A stretch of 51,964 nucleotides of DNA, from contig NZ_JOCB01000051.1 of NCBI RefSeq assembly GCF_000718775.1, forward strand, positions 1-51,964, in the 5' to 3' direction. This DNA is from Streptomyces sp. NRRL S-31. Its GTDB lineage: Bacteria > Actinomycetota > Actinomycetes > Streptomycetales > Streptomycetaceae. Shown piece after piece: positions 8,414 to 18,386 of the stretch (position 1 is its first letter; each line of letters begins with the position of its first letter). Position numbers and translations under genes: made by a program. The notes beneath the pieces are model-generated. The model ran no database searches. It saw only the letters and a program-made list of their open reading frames with translations, and was not told where the DNA came from.

Positions 8414-9192
8414 TGGCTACCCCTGTTCTGGACAAGGCGGACGCGGCCGGCCAGCCCGAGCCCGGCTTCGCCGACTCCCCCTACATCACGGTCACCTTCC
8501 GGATCCGCCGGTTCAACCCGGAGGTCTCGGCGGAGGCCACCTGGGAAGACTTCCAGCTGGAGATCGACCCCAAGGAGCGGGTCCTCGACGGCCTCCACAA
8601 GATCAAGTGGGACGTCGACGGCACCCTCACCTTCCGCCGCTCGTGCGCGCACGGCATCTGCGGCTCGGACGCGATGCGGATCAACGGCAAGAACCGCCTT
8701 GCCTGCAAGACGCTGATCAAGGACATCAACCCCGAGAAGCCGATCACGGTCGAGCCCATCAAGGGCCTGACGGTCCTGAAGGACCTGGTCGTCGACATGG
8801 AGCCGTTCTTCCAGGCGTACCGGGACGTCATGCCGTTCCTGGTCACCAAGGACACCAACGAGCCGACCCGGGAGCGCCTCCAGTCCGCGGAGGACCGCGA
8901 GCGCTTCGACGACACCACCAAGTGCATCCTGTGCGCCGCGTGCACGTCGTCCTGCCCGGTGTTCTGGAACGACGGCCAGTACTTCGGCCCGGCCGCGATC
9001 GTCAACGCGCACCGCTTCATCTTCGACAGCCGTGACGAGGCGGGCGAGCAGCGCCTGGAGATCCTCAACGACCGCGACGGCGTGTGGCGCTGCCGCACGA
9101 CCTTCAACTGCACGGACGCCTGCCCGCGCGGTATCGAGGTCACGAAGGCGATCCAGGAGGTCAAGCGCGCGCTGATCACGCGTCGCTACTGA
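8413..9192 (+). CDS. sdhB: Succinate dehydrogenase iron-sulfur subunit
   Basis: The 259-residue protein carries electrons from SdhA to the membrane anchors through three iron-sulfur clusters. The [2Fe-2S] ligands are in RSCAHGICGSDAMRINGKN near residue 78. The other clusters use CILCAACTSSCPVFW and CTDACPRGIEVTKAI in the C-terminal half. The start codon overlaps the sdhA stop (TGATG), which indicates translational coupling. It is the last gene of the operon and is followed by two strong stem-loops. Confidence 0.97.
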   Translation: MATPVLDKADAAGQPEPGFADSPYITVTFRIRRFNPEVSAEATWEDFQLEIDPKERVLDGLHKIKWDVDGTLTFRRSCAHGICGSDAMRINGKNRLACKTLIKDINPEKPITVEPIKGLTVLKDLVVDMEPFFQAYRDVMPFLVTKDTNEPTRERLQSAEDRERFDDTTKCILCAACTSSCPVFWNDGQYFGPAAIVNAHRFIFDSRDEAGEQRLEILNDRDGVWRCRTTFNCTDACPRGIEVTKAIQEVKRALITRRY

Positions 9193-9216
9193 CCCGCCGT
9201 ACGCCAACGGCACACC

Positions 9217-9254
9217 GGGCCCCGCCCCTCGGTCTCGTACCGGGGGCGGGGCCC
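9217..9254 (+). terminator. Strong stem-loop terminator after sdhB
   Basis: A perfect 12-bp stem, GGGCCCCGCCCC (9217-9228) with GGGGCGGGGCCC (9243-9254), has a 14-base loop and starts 24 bases after the sdhB stop. It lacks a T-run, as is usual in Streptomyces. Confidence 0.8.
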
Positions 9255-9293
9255 GCGCCGTACCCCCCCCGGCCGGTTCCTCGTCCGGCACCC

Positions 9294-9326
9294 GAGCCCC
9301 ACCGGAGGTCCGCTCCGGTGGGGCTC
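9294..9326 (+). terminator. Second stem-loop terminator after sdhB
   Basis: A perfect 13-bp stem, GAGCCCCACCGGA (9294-9306) with TCCGGTGGGGCTC (9314-9326), has a 7-base loop. It lies 40 bases beyond the first hairpin and just before the promoter of the next gene, insulating it from sdh read-through. Confidence 0.75.
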
Positions 9327-9350
9327 CTCGCTTCCGGGGAGCCGGGCTCC

Positions 9351-9356
9351 TAATGT
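9351..9356 (+). promoter_or_regulatory. -10 box of a leaderless promoter for the VOC gene
   Basis: TAATGT (TAnnnT) ends six bases before the ATG at 9363. This is the arrangement of leaderless actinobacterial genes, and there is no Shine-Dalgarno sequence. Confidence 0.6.
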
Positions 9357-9362
9357 GACGAC

Positions 9363-9773
9363 ATGTCAGACGAAGAGTCGTACGAACTGCTCGGCTTCGA
9401 CAACGTGCTGCTCCCCGTCGGCGACCTCGGCGAGGCGGTCGCCTTCTACGAGCGGGCCGGGTTCGCCGTGGGGTTCCGGTTCGACGAGGCCGGGATCGCG
9501 CTGCTGAAGGTCGGCGCGGAGACGCCCGGCATCCTGCTGCGCGCGGAGGAGGAGCTGCGGCACCGGACGCCGCCCTGGCCCTCGCCCCGGGTCTGGCTGG
9601 AGGTGCCGGACGCCCGGGCGGCGGCGCGGGAGCTGGCCGCAGCCGGCATCGCGCCCCTGGACGAGGCCTTCCCGGGGGCCACCGGCTGGACGGTGGAGAT
9701 CGCCGACCCCTGGGGCAACGTGCTGGGCCTCACGGACTACACCAAGCGCCCGGCGCTGGGCCGCCGGGCCTGA
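9363..9773 (+). CDS. VOC (glyoxalase/bleomycin-resistance fold) family protein
   Basis: The 136-residue protein has the two beta-alpha-beta-beta-beta modules of the vicinal oxygen chelate fold. The first is DNVLLPVGDLGEAVAFYERAG with GIALLKVGAETPGILLR; the second is PRVWLEVPDARAAARELAAAG with WTVEIADPWGNVLGLTDY. The family covers glyoxalases, dioxygenases and drug-binding proteins, and the substrate here cannot be told. The metal-binding His/Glu set is not fully obvious. The gene is probably translated from a leaderless mRNA and stands alone between the sdh terminators and a TetR-regulated operon. Confidence 0.85.
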   Translation: MSDEESYELLGFDNVLLPVGDLGEAVAFYERAGFAVGFRFDEAGIALLKVGAETPGILLRAEEELRHRTPPWPSPRVWLEVPDARAAARELAAAGIAPLDEAFPGATGWTVEIADPWGNVLGLTDYTKRPALGRRA

Positions 9774-9798
9774 TCCCGGCCCCGTCCCCACCCTCCGG

Positions 9799-9857
9799 TT
9801 GAACGCGTTCAAAAACAGGTCTACAGTCTTCCCTGTCAGCGTTTTGAACGCGTTCAA
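9799..9857 (+). promoter_or_regulatory. Promoter flanked by two TTGAACGCGTTCAA operators
   Basis: Two identical 14-bp perfect palindromes, TTGAACGCGTTCAA, lie at 9799-9812 and 9844-9857, with centres 45 bp apart. The first contains a -35 hexamer (TTGAAC, 9799-9804). A -10 hexamer, TACAGT (9822-9827), follows after 17 bp. The second palindrome falls just after the expected start point. This is a typical layout for steric repression of the gene at 9871. The TetR-family gene at 10805, at the end of the same cluster, is the likely repressor (inference). Confidence 0.75.
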
Positions 9858-9870
9858 GAAGGGGTGGGGC

Positions 9871-10278
9871 ATGGACCGCACCGTCATCGCCTACGTCATC
9901 TACCTGGCCGTCAGCATCGGGCTGACCATCTGGGTGGCCCGCACGCTCAGCCGCAACGGCCGGATCTTCCTGGCCGACGTCCTGCACGGCGACGACAAGC
10001 TCGCGGACGCCGTCAACCACCTGCTCGTGGTCGGCTTCTACCTCGTCAACCTCGGCTTCGTGGCCCTGTACCTGAGCGGCGACGAGACGATCGAGGACAC
10101 CCGCGGCATCTTCGAGGCCCTGTCGACCAAGCTGGGCGTGGTCCTGCTGGTGCTCGGCGCGATGCACCTCGCCAACGTCTGGGTCCTCAACCGCATCCGC
10201 CGGCGCGGCGTCATGGACCGCGAGCAGCTGCCCCCGGTCCGCCCGCAGGAGTGGATCGCGCCGACGAAGGGCGTGTGA
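9871..10278 (+). CDS. Small integral membrane protein
   Basis: This 135-residue protein has three predicted membrane helices (about residues 3-23, 45-70 and 90-112) and a basic, Pro-rich C-terminal tail. There is no motif I can tie to a reaction. The ATG at 9871 has GAAGGGG upstream and sits 13 bases after the second TTGAACGCGTTCAA operator. It is the first gene of a likely operon with the DCC-like gene five bases downstream. Tight repression by the local TetR protein is likely, which suggests an inducible membrane response, but the inducer is unknown. Confidence 0.8.
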   Translation: MDRTVIAYVIYLAVSIGLTIWVARTLSRNGRIFLADVLHGDDKLADAVNHLLVVGFYLVNLGFVALYLSGDETIEDTRGIFEALSTKLGVVLLVLGAMHLANVWVLNRIRRRGVMDREQLPPVRPQEWIAPTKGV

Positions 10279-10283
10279 CCGGC

Positions 10284-10793
10284 ATGACCGCCGCGACCGC
10301 GACGCGGAGCCGGGACGCAGCCGCCGTCCCGGTCCGCGGGCTGACCCTGCTGTACGACGCCGAGAGCGCCCCGTGCGCGCACCTGCGCGGCTGGCTGGCC
10401 CGCCGGCCCCGGCTGGTGCCGCTGGAGCCGCTGCCGGCCGGCTCGGCCGAGGCGAGCGCCCGCTTCCCCGGGCTCGACCCCCGCGCCACCGGCGCCGAGA
10501 TCATCGTGATCGGCGACTCCGGGCAGGTCTACCTGGGGCCGCGCGCCTGGATCGTCCTCCTGTGGGCCCTGCGCGAGTACCGTCCGCTCGCCCACCGGCT
10601 CGCCACCCCGTCCGGCGCGAAGTCGGCCCGCCGGGCGGTCCTCGACGCGGCGAAGTGGCACGAGCCGCCGCGCCGGGACCCGCGGTGGGGCGGCCAGGTG
10701 TACCGGCGGGCCGACGGCTGGTCCTACCACCCGGCGACGGGCTGGAGCCATGAACCGCCGACCTCCCCGGGAACGGCCCCCGCCACTCGTTAG
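10284..10793 (+). CDS. DCC-like (DUF393) thiol-disulfide oxidoreductase family protein
   Basis: The 169-residue protein begins its fold with LTLLYDAESAPCAHLRGWL, which resembles the thioredoxin-like DCC family, named for an Asp-Cys-Cys type motif near the N-terminus. Here only one Cys remains, with Ser or Ala where the first Cys is expected. Further similarity is seen in RFPGLDPRATGAEIIVI and QVYLGPRAWIVLLWALREY. A redox role through a CxxC pair is therefore doubtful. It starts five bases after the membrane-protein stop, and its own TAG stop forms the first bases of the -10 box of the TetR gene. Confidence 0.65.
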   Translation: MTAATATRSRDAAAVPVRGLTLLYDAESAPCAHLRGWLARRPRLVPLEPLPAGSAEASARFPGLDPRATGAEIIVIGDSGQVYLGPRAWIVLLWALREYRPLAHRLATPSGAKSARRAVLDAAKWHEPPRRDPRWGGQVYRRADGWSYHPATGWSHEPPTSPGTAPATR

Positions 10794-10796
10794 GCT
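10791..10796 (+). promoter_or_regulatory. -10 box of a leaderless promoter for the TetR gene
   Basis: TAGGCT fits TAnnnT and ends eight bases before the GTG at 10805. Its first three bases are the stop codon of the upstream gene. The regulator can therefore be made independently of the operon it follows. Confidence 0.5.
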
Positions 10797-10804
10797 CTCC
10801 TACC

Positions 10805-11551
10805 GTGCCCGCGAAGAACGACGGCCCCGAAGCGGCCGGCCCCCAGAGCAGCAAGTCCGAGCAGACCCGCGCACTGATCCTCCAGACCGCGATGCGGTTG
10901 TTCCAGGAGCGCGGGTACGACAAGACGACCATGCGGGCCATCGCCAAGGAGGCCGGGGTCTCCGTCGGGAACGCCTATTACTACTTCGAGGGCAAGGAAC
11001 ACCTGATCCAGGGCTTCTACGACCGGATCGCCGCCGAACACCAGGCGGCGGTCCGGTCGGTGCTGGACCGGGAGAGCGACTTCGAGGCGCGGCTCGCGGG
11101 CGTGCTGACCGCGTGGCTGGACATCGCCCGCCCGTACCACGAGTTCGCGGTCCAGTTCTTCAAGAACGCCGCCGACCCCGACAGCCCGCTCAGCCCCTTC
11201 TCGCCGGAGAGCGAGCACGCGCGCGACCAGGCCATCAGCGTGCACCGGGAGGTGCTGGCCGGCTCCAAGTCCAAGGTGGCGCCGGAACTGCGGGACGTGC
11301 TGCCGGAGTTGATGTGGCTGTCCCAGATGGGCCTGGTGCTGTACTGGATCTTCGACCGCACGGAGGGGCGGGAGCGCAGCTACCGGCTGGCGCGGCGCGG
11401 GGCCCGGCTGACCGCGCGCGGTGTCTCCCTGGCCCGCTTCCGGGTGCTGCGCCCGCTGGTCCTGGAGGTCCACGAGCTGTTCACGGACTTCCTGCCCGGG
11501 ATGACGAGGGCACTGCCGGACCCGGGGCGCAAGGGCCGCGACGGCGGGTGA
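10805..11551 (+). CDS. TetR/AcrR family transcriptional regulator
   Basis: The 248-residue regulator has a helix-turn-helix at about residues 20-65 (SEQTRALILQTAMRLFQERG, then TTMRAIAKEAGVSVGNAYYYF) and a large helical ligand domain. The YYYFEGKEHLIQGFYDRI segment after the helix-turn-helix is typical of TetR proteins. The GTG at 10805 lacks a clear ribosome site and follows a TAGGCT box, so a leaderless transcript is likely. It lies at the end of the membrane-protein cluster whose promoter carries two TTGAACGCGTTCAA palindromes, the probable target. The inducer is unknown. Confidence 0.9.
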   Translation: MPAKNDGPEAAGPQSSKSEQTRALILQTAMRLFQERGYDKTTMRAIAKEAGVSVGNAYYYFEGKEHLIQGFYDRIAAEHQAAVRSVLDRESDFEARLAGVLTAWLDIARPYHEFAVQFFKNAADPDSPLSPFSPESEHARDQAISVHREVLAGSKSKVAPELRDVLPELMWLSQMGLVLYWIFDRTEGRERSYRLARRGARLTARGVSLARFRVLRPLVLEVHELFTDFLPGMTRALPDPGRKGRDGG

Positions 11552-11585
11552 CCGCCGGACGACCGCCGCGGACGGGCCGGCCGCG

Positions 11586-11825
11586 CTATGACGTCCGGCG
11601 CAATGCGCGCAGGCCGCGCAACCCGATGACCCCGATGGCCGTCCCCCATACGAAGGAGACGACCGCCAGCAGCAGGTGTACCCAGAAGTACGCGGTCGGG
11701 TGCCCGTCGTCGAAGGCGAGCCCGCTGCCGTCCTTGACCAGATTCTTCACGAAAGTGACCCAGATGACCCAACTCCACACCCCGAAGACGAGCAGGAACC
11801 AGGAGACCGGGCGGCTGAGCTTCAT
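11586..11825 (-). CDS. SCO4848-type small membrane protein
   Basis: This 79-residue protein has two membrane helices, SWFLLVFGVWSWVIWVTFV (residues 8-26) and YFWVHLLLAVVSFVWGTAIG (46-65), separated by a loop containing KNLVKDGSGLAFDDG. It closes with a basic tail. It matches the small actinobacterial family named after SCO4848, of unknown function. The start at 11825 is an ATG with GATACT six bases before GGACGT, which may be a leaderless -10 box. It is divergent from the D-Ala-D-Ala carboxypeptidase gene, so both may share the 11826-11913 promoter region. Confidence 0.85.
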   Translation of the reverse strand: MKLSRPVSWFLLVFGVWSWVIWVTFVKNLVKDGSGLAFDDGHPTAYFWVHLLLAVVSFVWGTAIGVIGLRGLRALRRTS

Positions 11826-11913
11826 ACGTCCAGTATCGCCGTCCCGTCTCCGGTTCCGCGTCGGGGGTGGGGCCGGCGGCGGGACGCGGCGCGGCGCCGG
11901 CGCGTCCCGGGCC

Positions 11914-13164
11914 GTGCCCGCACCCGGGCGGACCGGCCGGCGGCTGCTGCCCGTCGCCACCGCCGTCCTGGTGTCCCTGTCCGTCACCGCGCCCGCCGCC
12001 CTCGCCGCGCCGTCCCCCTCCACCGGCCCGACGGCCACCCCGCCGGCCCGGATGTCGACCCTCGGCGGGGCCCGGCTCGGGATGCCGGGCACCCAGGTCA
12101 ACCTGGCCCCGGGCGTCCCGGTGCTGCCCAAGGAGCTGACCGCCCGCTCCTGGATCGTCTCCGACGCGGAGTCCGGCGAGGTCCTCGCCGCGCACAACGC
12201 GCACTGGCGGCTGCCCCCGGCCAGTACGCTGAAGATGCTGTTCGCGGACACCGTGCTGCCCCGCTTCCCCAAGGACACCCGGTACAAGGTGGTGCCGGAC
12301 GACCTCAAGGGGATGGGCGTCGGCTCCAGCACGGTCGGGGTGAAGGCGGGCAGCACCTACTCCGTGCGCGACCTGTGGCTCGGGGTCTTCCTGCGCTCGG
12401 GCAACGACGCCGTGCACGTGCTGTCCGCGATGAACGGCGGTGTCGGGCAGACGGTCAAGGACATGCAGGAGCACGCCGACGAACTCCAGGCGCTCGACAC
12501 GGACGTGGTCTCGCCCGACGGCTACGACGCGCCGGGACAGCTGTCGTCGGCGTACGACCTGACGCTGTTCGCCCGGTCCGGGCTCCAGAAGAAGGACTTC
12601 CGCGACTACTGCTCGACCGTCAGCGCGAAGTTCGGCTCCGCCGAGATCCGCAACACCAACCGGCTGCTGAGCGGCGACAGCGACGTCCCCGTCTACCCGG
12701 GCATCGCGGGCGTGAAGAACGGCAACACCAGCCACGCGGGGGCCACCTTCACCGGGGTCGCCGAGCGCGGCGGCAAGGTGCTGCTGGTCACCGTGATGAA
12801 CCCGGCGAAGCAGGAGCACAACGAGGTCTACAAGGAGGCCGCGCGGCTCTTCGACTGGGGCTTCCGGGCGGCCGGCAAGGTCAACTCGGTGGGCGAGCTG
12901 GTACCGCCGCGCAGCGCCGCGCCGAACACCGCGCGACCGGACTCCGCCGCGTCCCCCGGGCACGGCGCCCCGCCGTCGTCCGGCGCCGTCGGCGGGGCGG
13001 GGACGCAGCCGGCGGCGAGCGCGCCCACCCGGTCCGGCACCGGCGGCGCCGGGACCGCCCTGGCCGTCGCGGCCGGACTGCTGGTGCTGCTCGGGGCCGG
13101 GGCGTTCCTGGTCAACCGCCGCTGGCCGCTGCCCGACCTGATGCGCCGTCGGACGCGTCCGTGA
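11914..13164 (+). CDS. D-alanyl-D-alanine carboxypeptidase (S11 family penicillin-binding protein)
   Basis: The 416-residue exported enzyme trims the terminal D-Ala of peptidoglycan stem peptides. A signal peptide (LLPVATAVLVSLSVTAPAALA) ends near residue 35. The serine of the SxxK motif is in PASTLKML near residue 103, the second motif is SGND near residue 160, and the third is KNG (VKNGNTSHAGA) near residue 267, where most family members have KTG. A Pro/Ser/Gly-rich linker leads to a C-terminal membrane helix (LAVAAGLLVLLGAGAFLV) and a basic tail, so it is membrane-anchored. The GTG at 11914 is the last in-frame start before the signal; its ribosome site is poor. The last 53 bases overlap the convergent BrkB-type gene. 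Confidence 0.9.
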   Translation: MPAPGRTGRRLLPVATAVLVSLSVTAPAALAAPSPSTGPTATPPARMSTLGGARLGMPGTQVNLAPGVPVLPKELTARSWIVSDAESGEVLAAHNAHWRLPPASTLKMLFADTVLPRFPKDTRYKVVPDDLKGMGVGSSTVGVKAGSTYSVRDLWLGVFLRSGNDAVHVLSAMNGGVGQTVKDMQEHADELQALDTDVVSPDGYDAPGQLSSAYDLTLFARSGLQKKDFRDYCSTVSAKFGSAEIRNTNRLLSGDSDVPVYPGIAGVKNGNTSHAGATFTGVAERGGKVLLVTVMNPAKQEHNEVYKEAARLFDWGFRAAGKVNSVGELVPPRSAAPNTARPDSAASPGHGAPPSSGAVGGAGTQPAASAPTRSGTGGAGTALAVAAGLLVLLGAGAFLVNRRWPLPDLMRRRTRP

Positions 13165-14020
13165 ACCCGGCCTCCTTGCTCGGGGTCGCGGTCCAGGAGG
13201 CGCAGAACAGCACGAGTTTGGCGGTGAAGTTGATCCACAGCAGCAGCGCCACCGGTACCCCGAAGGCGCCGTACATGCTCTTCGCGGCGACGCCCTGGAT
13301 GTAGCCGCTGAGCAGCAGCTTCAGCAGTTCGAAGCCGACCGCGCCGAGCAGTGCGGCGACCAGCAGCCGGCGGCGCGGCGGTTCGACCCCGGGGAGCAGG
13401 GTCAGGACGTAGAGCAGTACCAGGAAGTCGGCGAGCACGGCGACGGCGAACGCGGCGACCCGTAGCAGCGCGCTCCCCCAGCCGTGCTCGGCCAGGCCGA
13501 TCTGCCCGGCCAGCCGGCCGACGACGGCGGAGGCGAGGGTGGACGCGGCGAGCGTGACCAGCAGGGCGCCGCCGAAGCCGAGCAGGATGCCGGCGTCCTT
13601 GGCCTTGGTGACGACCGGGTTCTCCTCGCGGTCCGGCAGCTCCCACACCGCGCGCAGACAGTCCCGCACCTGGCCGACCCAGCCGATGCCGGTGAAGAGC
13701 AGCACCGCGCCCGCGATGACCCCGACCGTGCCGGCGTTCTGCACCAGGGAGTTGAGGTCCAACTGGTCGGAGAGGCCCGGGAACTGCTCGCCGATCTGCC
13801 GCTCGACGGTCTTCTGGCTGCCCTGGCTGAGCGTGGCGGCGGTGATCGCGGCGGCGACGGTCAGCAGCGGGAACAGGGCCACGAAGCTCACGAACGTCAT
13901 GGCGGCGGCCAGCCGGGTCCACTTGACCCGGTCCAGCCGTTCGTAGCAGCGCCACGCGTGCGTGGCGGTCAGCCGGATGACGATCGGCCCGATACCGGGA
14001 AGCCTCTTCAGCCAGTCCAT
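13112..14020 (-). CDS. YihY/BrkB family membrane protein
   Basis: The 302-residue protein has six predicted membrane helices and the features of the YihY/virulence factor BrkB family: AAAMTFVSFVALFPLLTVAA near residue 40 and LFTGIGWVGQVRDCLRAVW near residue 110. The C-terminal YGAFGVPVALLLWINFTAK is another conserved stretch. The family was once annotated as ribonuclease BN, which is now considered wrong; its role in the membrane is unclear. The start at 14020 (MDWLKRLPGIG) is the family-typical one. Its 3' end overlaps the carboxypeptidase gene on the other strand by 53 bases. Confidence 0.88.
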   Translation of the reverse strand: MDWLKRLPGIGPIVIRLTATHAWRCYERLDRVKWTRLAAAMTFVSFVALFPLLTVAAAITAATLSQGSQKTVERQIGEQFPGLSDQLDLNSLVQNAGTVGVIAGAVLLFTGIGWVGQVRDCLRAVWELPDREENPVVTKAKDAGILLGFGGALLVTLAASTLASAVVGRLAGQIGLAEHGWGSALLRVAAFAVAVLADFLVLLYVLTLLPGVEPPRRRLLVAALLGAVGFELLKLLLSGYIQGVAAKSMYGAFGVPVALLLWINFTAKLVLFCASWTATPSKEAGFTDASDGASGRAAASGG

Positions 14021-14091
14021 GATCCGACTGTGCCCGCTGCGCACGGGCGCCAACACCGCGTTTCTCCGGCAGGACGGCCGTACCGGGACGA

Positions 14092-14097
14092 TACGGT
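14092..14097 (+). promoter_or_regulatory. -10 box of a leaderless promoter for the DprE2-like gene
   Basis: TACGGT (TAnnnT) ends eight bases before the ATG at 14106, and there is no Shine-Dalgarno sequence. The gap to the divergent BrkB-type gene is 85 bases and must hold both promoters. Confidence 0.45.
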
Positions 14098-14105
14098 CAG
14101 CTGTC

Positions 14106-14861
14106 ATGAAGGACGCCACCGCTCTGCCCCAGTCCCTGCTCGTCCTCGGCGGCACGTCCGGGATCGCGCTGGCCACCGCGCGCCGGCTGATCGCCCGCCG
14201 CACCCGTACGGTGTGGCTGGCGGGACGGCCCTCCGTGGCGCTGGAGAACGCCGCCGGGAGCCTGCGCGCGCTCGGCGCGGACGTCCACACGACGGCCTTC
14301 GACGCCCTCGACCCCGAGTCCCACGAGAGTGCCGTCGGCAAGGTCTTCGCCCAGGGCCCCGTCGACATGGTGCTGCTCGCCTTCGGCGTCCTGGGCGACC
14401 AGGCGCACGACGAGCGCGACCCGGTCCGCGCGGCCCGGGTCGCCGGGACCAACTACACGGGAGCCGTCTCGGCGGGGCTGGTCGCCGGCCGCGCCCTCCA
14501 GACCCAGGGACACGGCTCGTTCGTCGTCCTGTCCGCCGCCGCGGCCGAACGCGCCCGCCGCGCCGACTTCATCTACGGCTCCAGCAAAGCCGGCCTCGAC
14601 GCCTTCGCCCAGGGTCTCGGCGACGCCCTGTACGGCACCGGTGTGCACGTCATGGTGGTCCGCCCCGGGTCCGTCCGGACGAGCGGCACGGCCGGACGGC
14701 CCCCGGCGCCGTTCACCACCACACCGGAGGCGGTGGCCAAGGCCGTCGAACTGGGGCTGCGTCGCGGCTCGGAGACGGTGTGGGTGCCGGGCTCCCTGCG
14801 GCCGGTGCTGTCGGCGCTGCGGCACACGCCGAGGGCGCTGTACCGGCGGCTGCCCGTCTGA
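14106..14861 (+). CDS. DprE2-like short-chain dehydrogenase/reductase
   Basis: The 251-residue protein matches decaprenylphospho-beta-D-ribofuranose 2-oxidoreductase subunit DprE2 over its whole length. It has the Rossmann motif LLVLGGTSGIALATARR, then TAFDALDPESHE, VLLAFGVLGDQ, NYTGAVS, the active-site FIYGSSKAGLDAF and a matching C-terminus LRHTPRALYRRLPV. In mycobacteria DprE2 completes epimerisation of decaprenylphosphoryl ribose to arabinose, the cell-wall arabinan donor. Streptomyces is not known to make arabinogalactan, and no DprE1 flavoenzyme is nearby. The Ser usually 13 residues before the catalytic Tyr is Ala here; a Ser stands one position earlier. The substrate is unknown. Confidence 0.85.
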   Translation: MKDATALPQSLLVLGGTSGIALATARRLIARRTRTVWLAGRPSVALENAAGSLRALGADVHTTAFDALDPESHESAVGKVFAQGPVDMVLLAFGVLGDQAHDERDPVRAARVAGTNYTGAVSAGLVAGRALQTQGHGSFVVLSAAAAERARRADFIYGSSKAGLDAFAQGLGDALYGTGVHVMVVRPGSVRTSGTAGRPPAPFTTTPEAVAKAVELGLRRGSETVWVPGSLRPVLSALRHTPRALYRRLPV

Positions 14862-14868
14862 CGCCCGG

Positions 14869-15450
14869 TTACGGCAGGAGCCGCGGGGCGTACGCGCCGG
14901 CGTGGTCGGGCTGGGTCGGTACGACGGGTCCGCCGAAGGTGTACTCGCGCAGCTTGCGCCAGACGCCGTCGGCGCCCTGCTCGTACAGCGCGAAGCCGGT
15001 GCAGGGCCACTCGGCGTCGTAGTCCGCCAGTTCATCGAAGGCGCGGTCCATCGCCGCCTCGTCGATGCCGTGCGCGACGGTGACGTGCGGGTGGTACGGG
15101 AACTGGAGCTCGCGCGGCACCGGCCCGGAGGCGTCCCGGACCCGCTGCTGGAGCCGGGTGCACGCCTCGGCCCCCTCGACGACCCGCACGTAGACCACCG
15201 GTGACAGCGGCCGGAAGGTGCCGGTGCCGGACAGCCGCATCGGGAACGGCCGGCCCGCCGCGGCGACCTCGCCGAGGTGCGCGTCGACCGCCGTCAGGTC
15301 GGCCTCGTCCACCTCGGTCGGCGGCAGCAGCGTGACGTGTGTGGGGATGCCGTGGGCCGCGGCGTCGCCGAAGCCCGCGCGCAGCTCCTGGAGCAGGCTG
15401 CCGTGAGGCTCCGGGACCGCGATCGACACGCCGATCGTTACGGTCCCCAC
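14869..15450 (-). CDS. 2H phosphoesterase / 2'-5' RNA ligase family protein
   Basis: The 193-residue protein has the two HxT motifs of 2H phosphoesterases: PTHVTLLPPTEV near residue 37 and YHPHVTVAHGI near residue 128. The family includes RNA 2',3'-cyclic phosphodiesterases and cyclic nucleotide phosphodiesterases, acting in the cytosol; the substrate is not known here. I chose the GTG at 15450 because AGGAG lies five bases upstream; an ATG at 15480 and a longer frame to 15525 lack a good site. It converges on the DprE2-like gene with an 8-base gap. Confidence 0.85.
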   Translation of the reverse strand: MGTVTIGVSIAVPEPHGSLLQELRAGFGDAAAHGIPTHVTLLPPTEVDEADLTAVDAHLGEVAAAGRPFPMRLSGTGTFRPLSPVVYVRVVEGAEACTRLQQRVRDASGPVPRELQFPYHPHVTVAHGIDEAAMDRAFDELADYDAEWPCTGFALYEQGADGVWRKLREYTFGGPVVPTQPDHAGAYAPRLLP

Positions 15451-15599
15451 GTCGTCTCCTGTCGTCGCGTCTGTCGTCATGTCGGCCGTGTCGCACCGGC
15501 CGTCGGATATCGACTGTACGGCCACGGATGTCCTCGGGGCAGGCGCAGCGGAAGTGATGTGCAGCGCTCTGCCCTCAAGGACCCGTGCGGTCGTACGCC

Positions 15600-18290
<2,691 letters not shown>

Positions 18291-18297
18291 GCCTGTC

Positions 18298-18303
18298 AGC
18301 CTA
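18298..18303 (-). promoter_or_regulatory. -10 box of the glyA promoter
   Basis: TAGGCT on the minus strand lies seven bases before the first base of the riboswitch stem, so transcription would start at or within a base or two of the aptamer. The -35 region is not recognisable. Confidence 0.5.
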
Positions 18304-18386
18304 CCGGGCGCGCCGGGCGGGGAGATCCCGCGTCCGGCATCCGGGCGGGGTTAAGAAGAAGGTCACCGTCGTCCCCGGGAGGGTCC

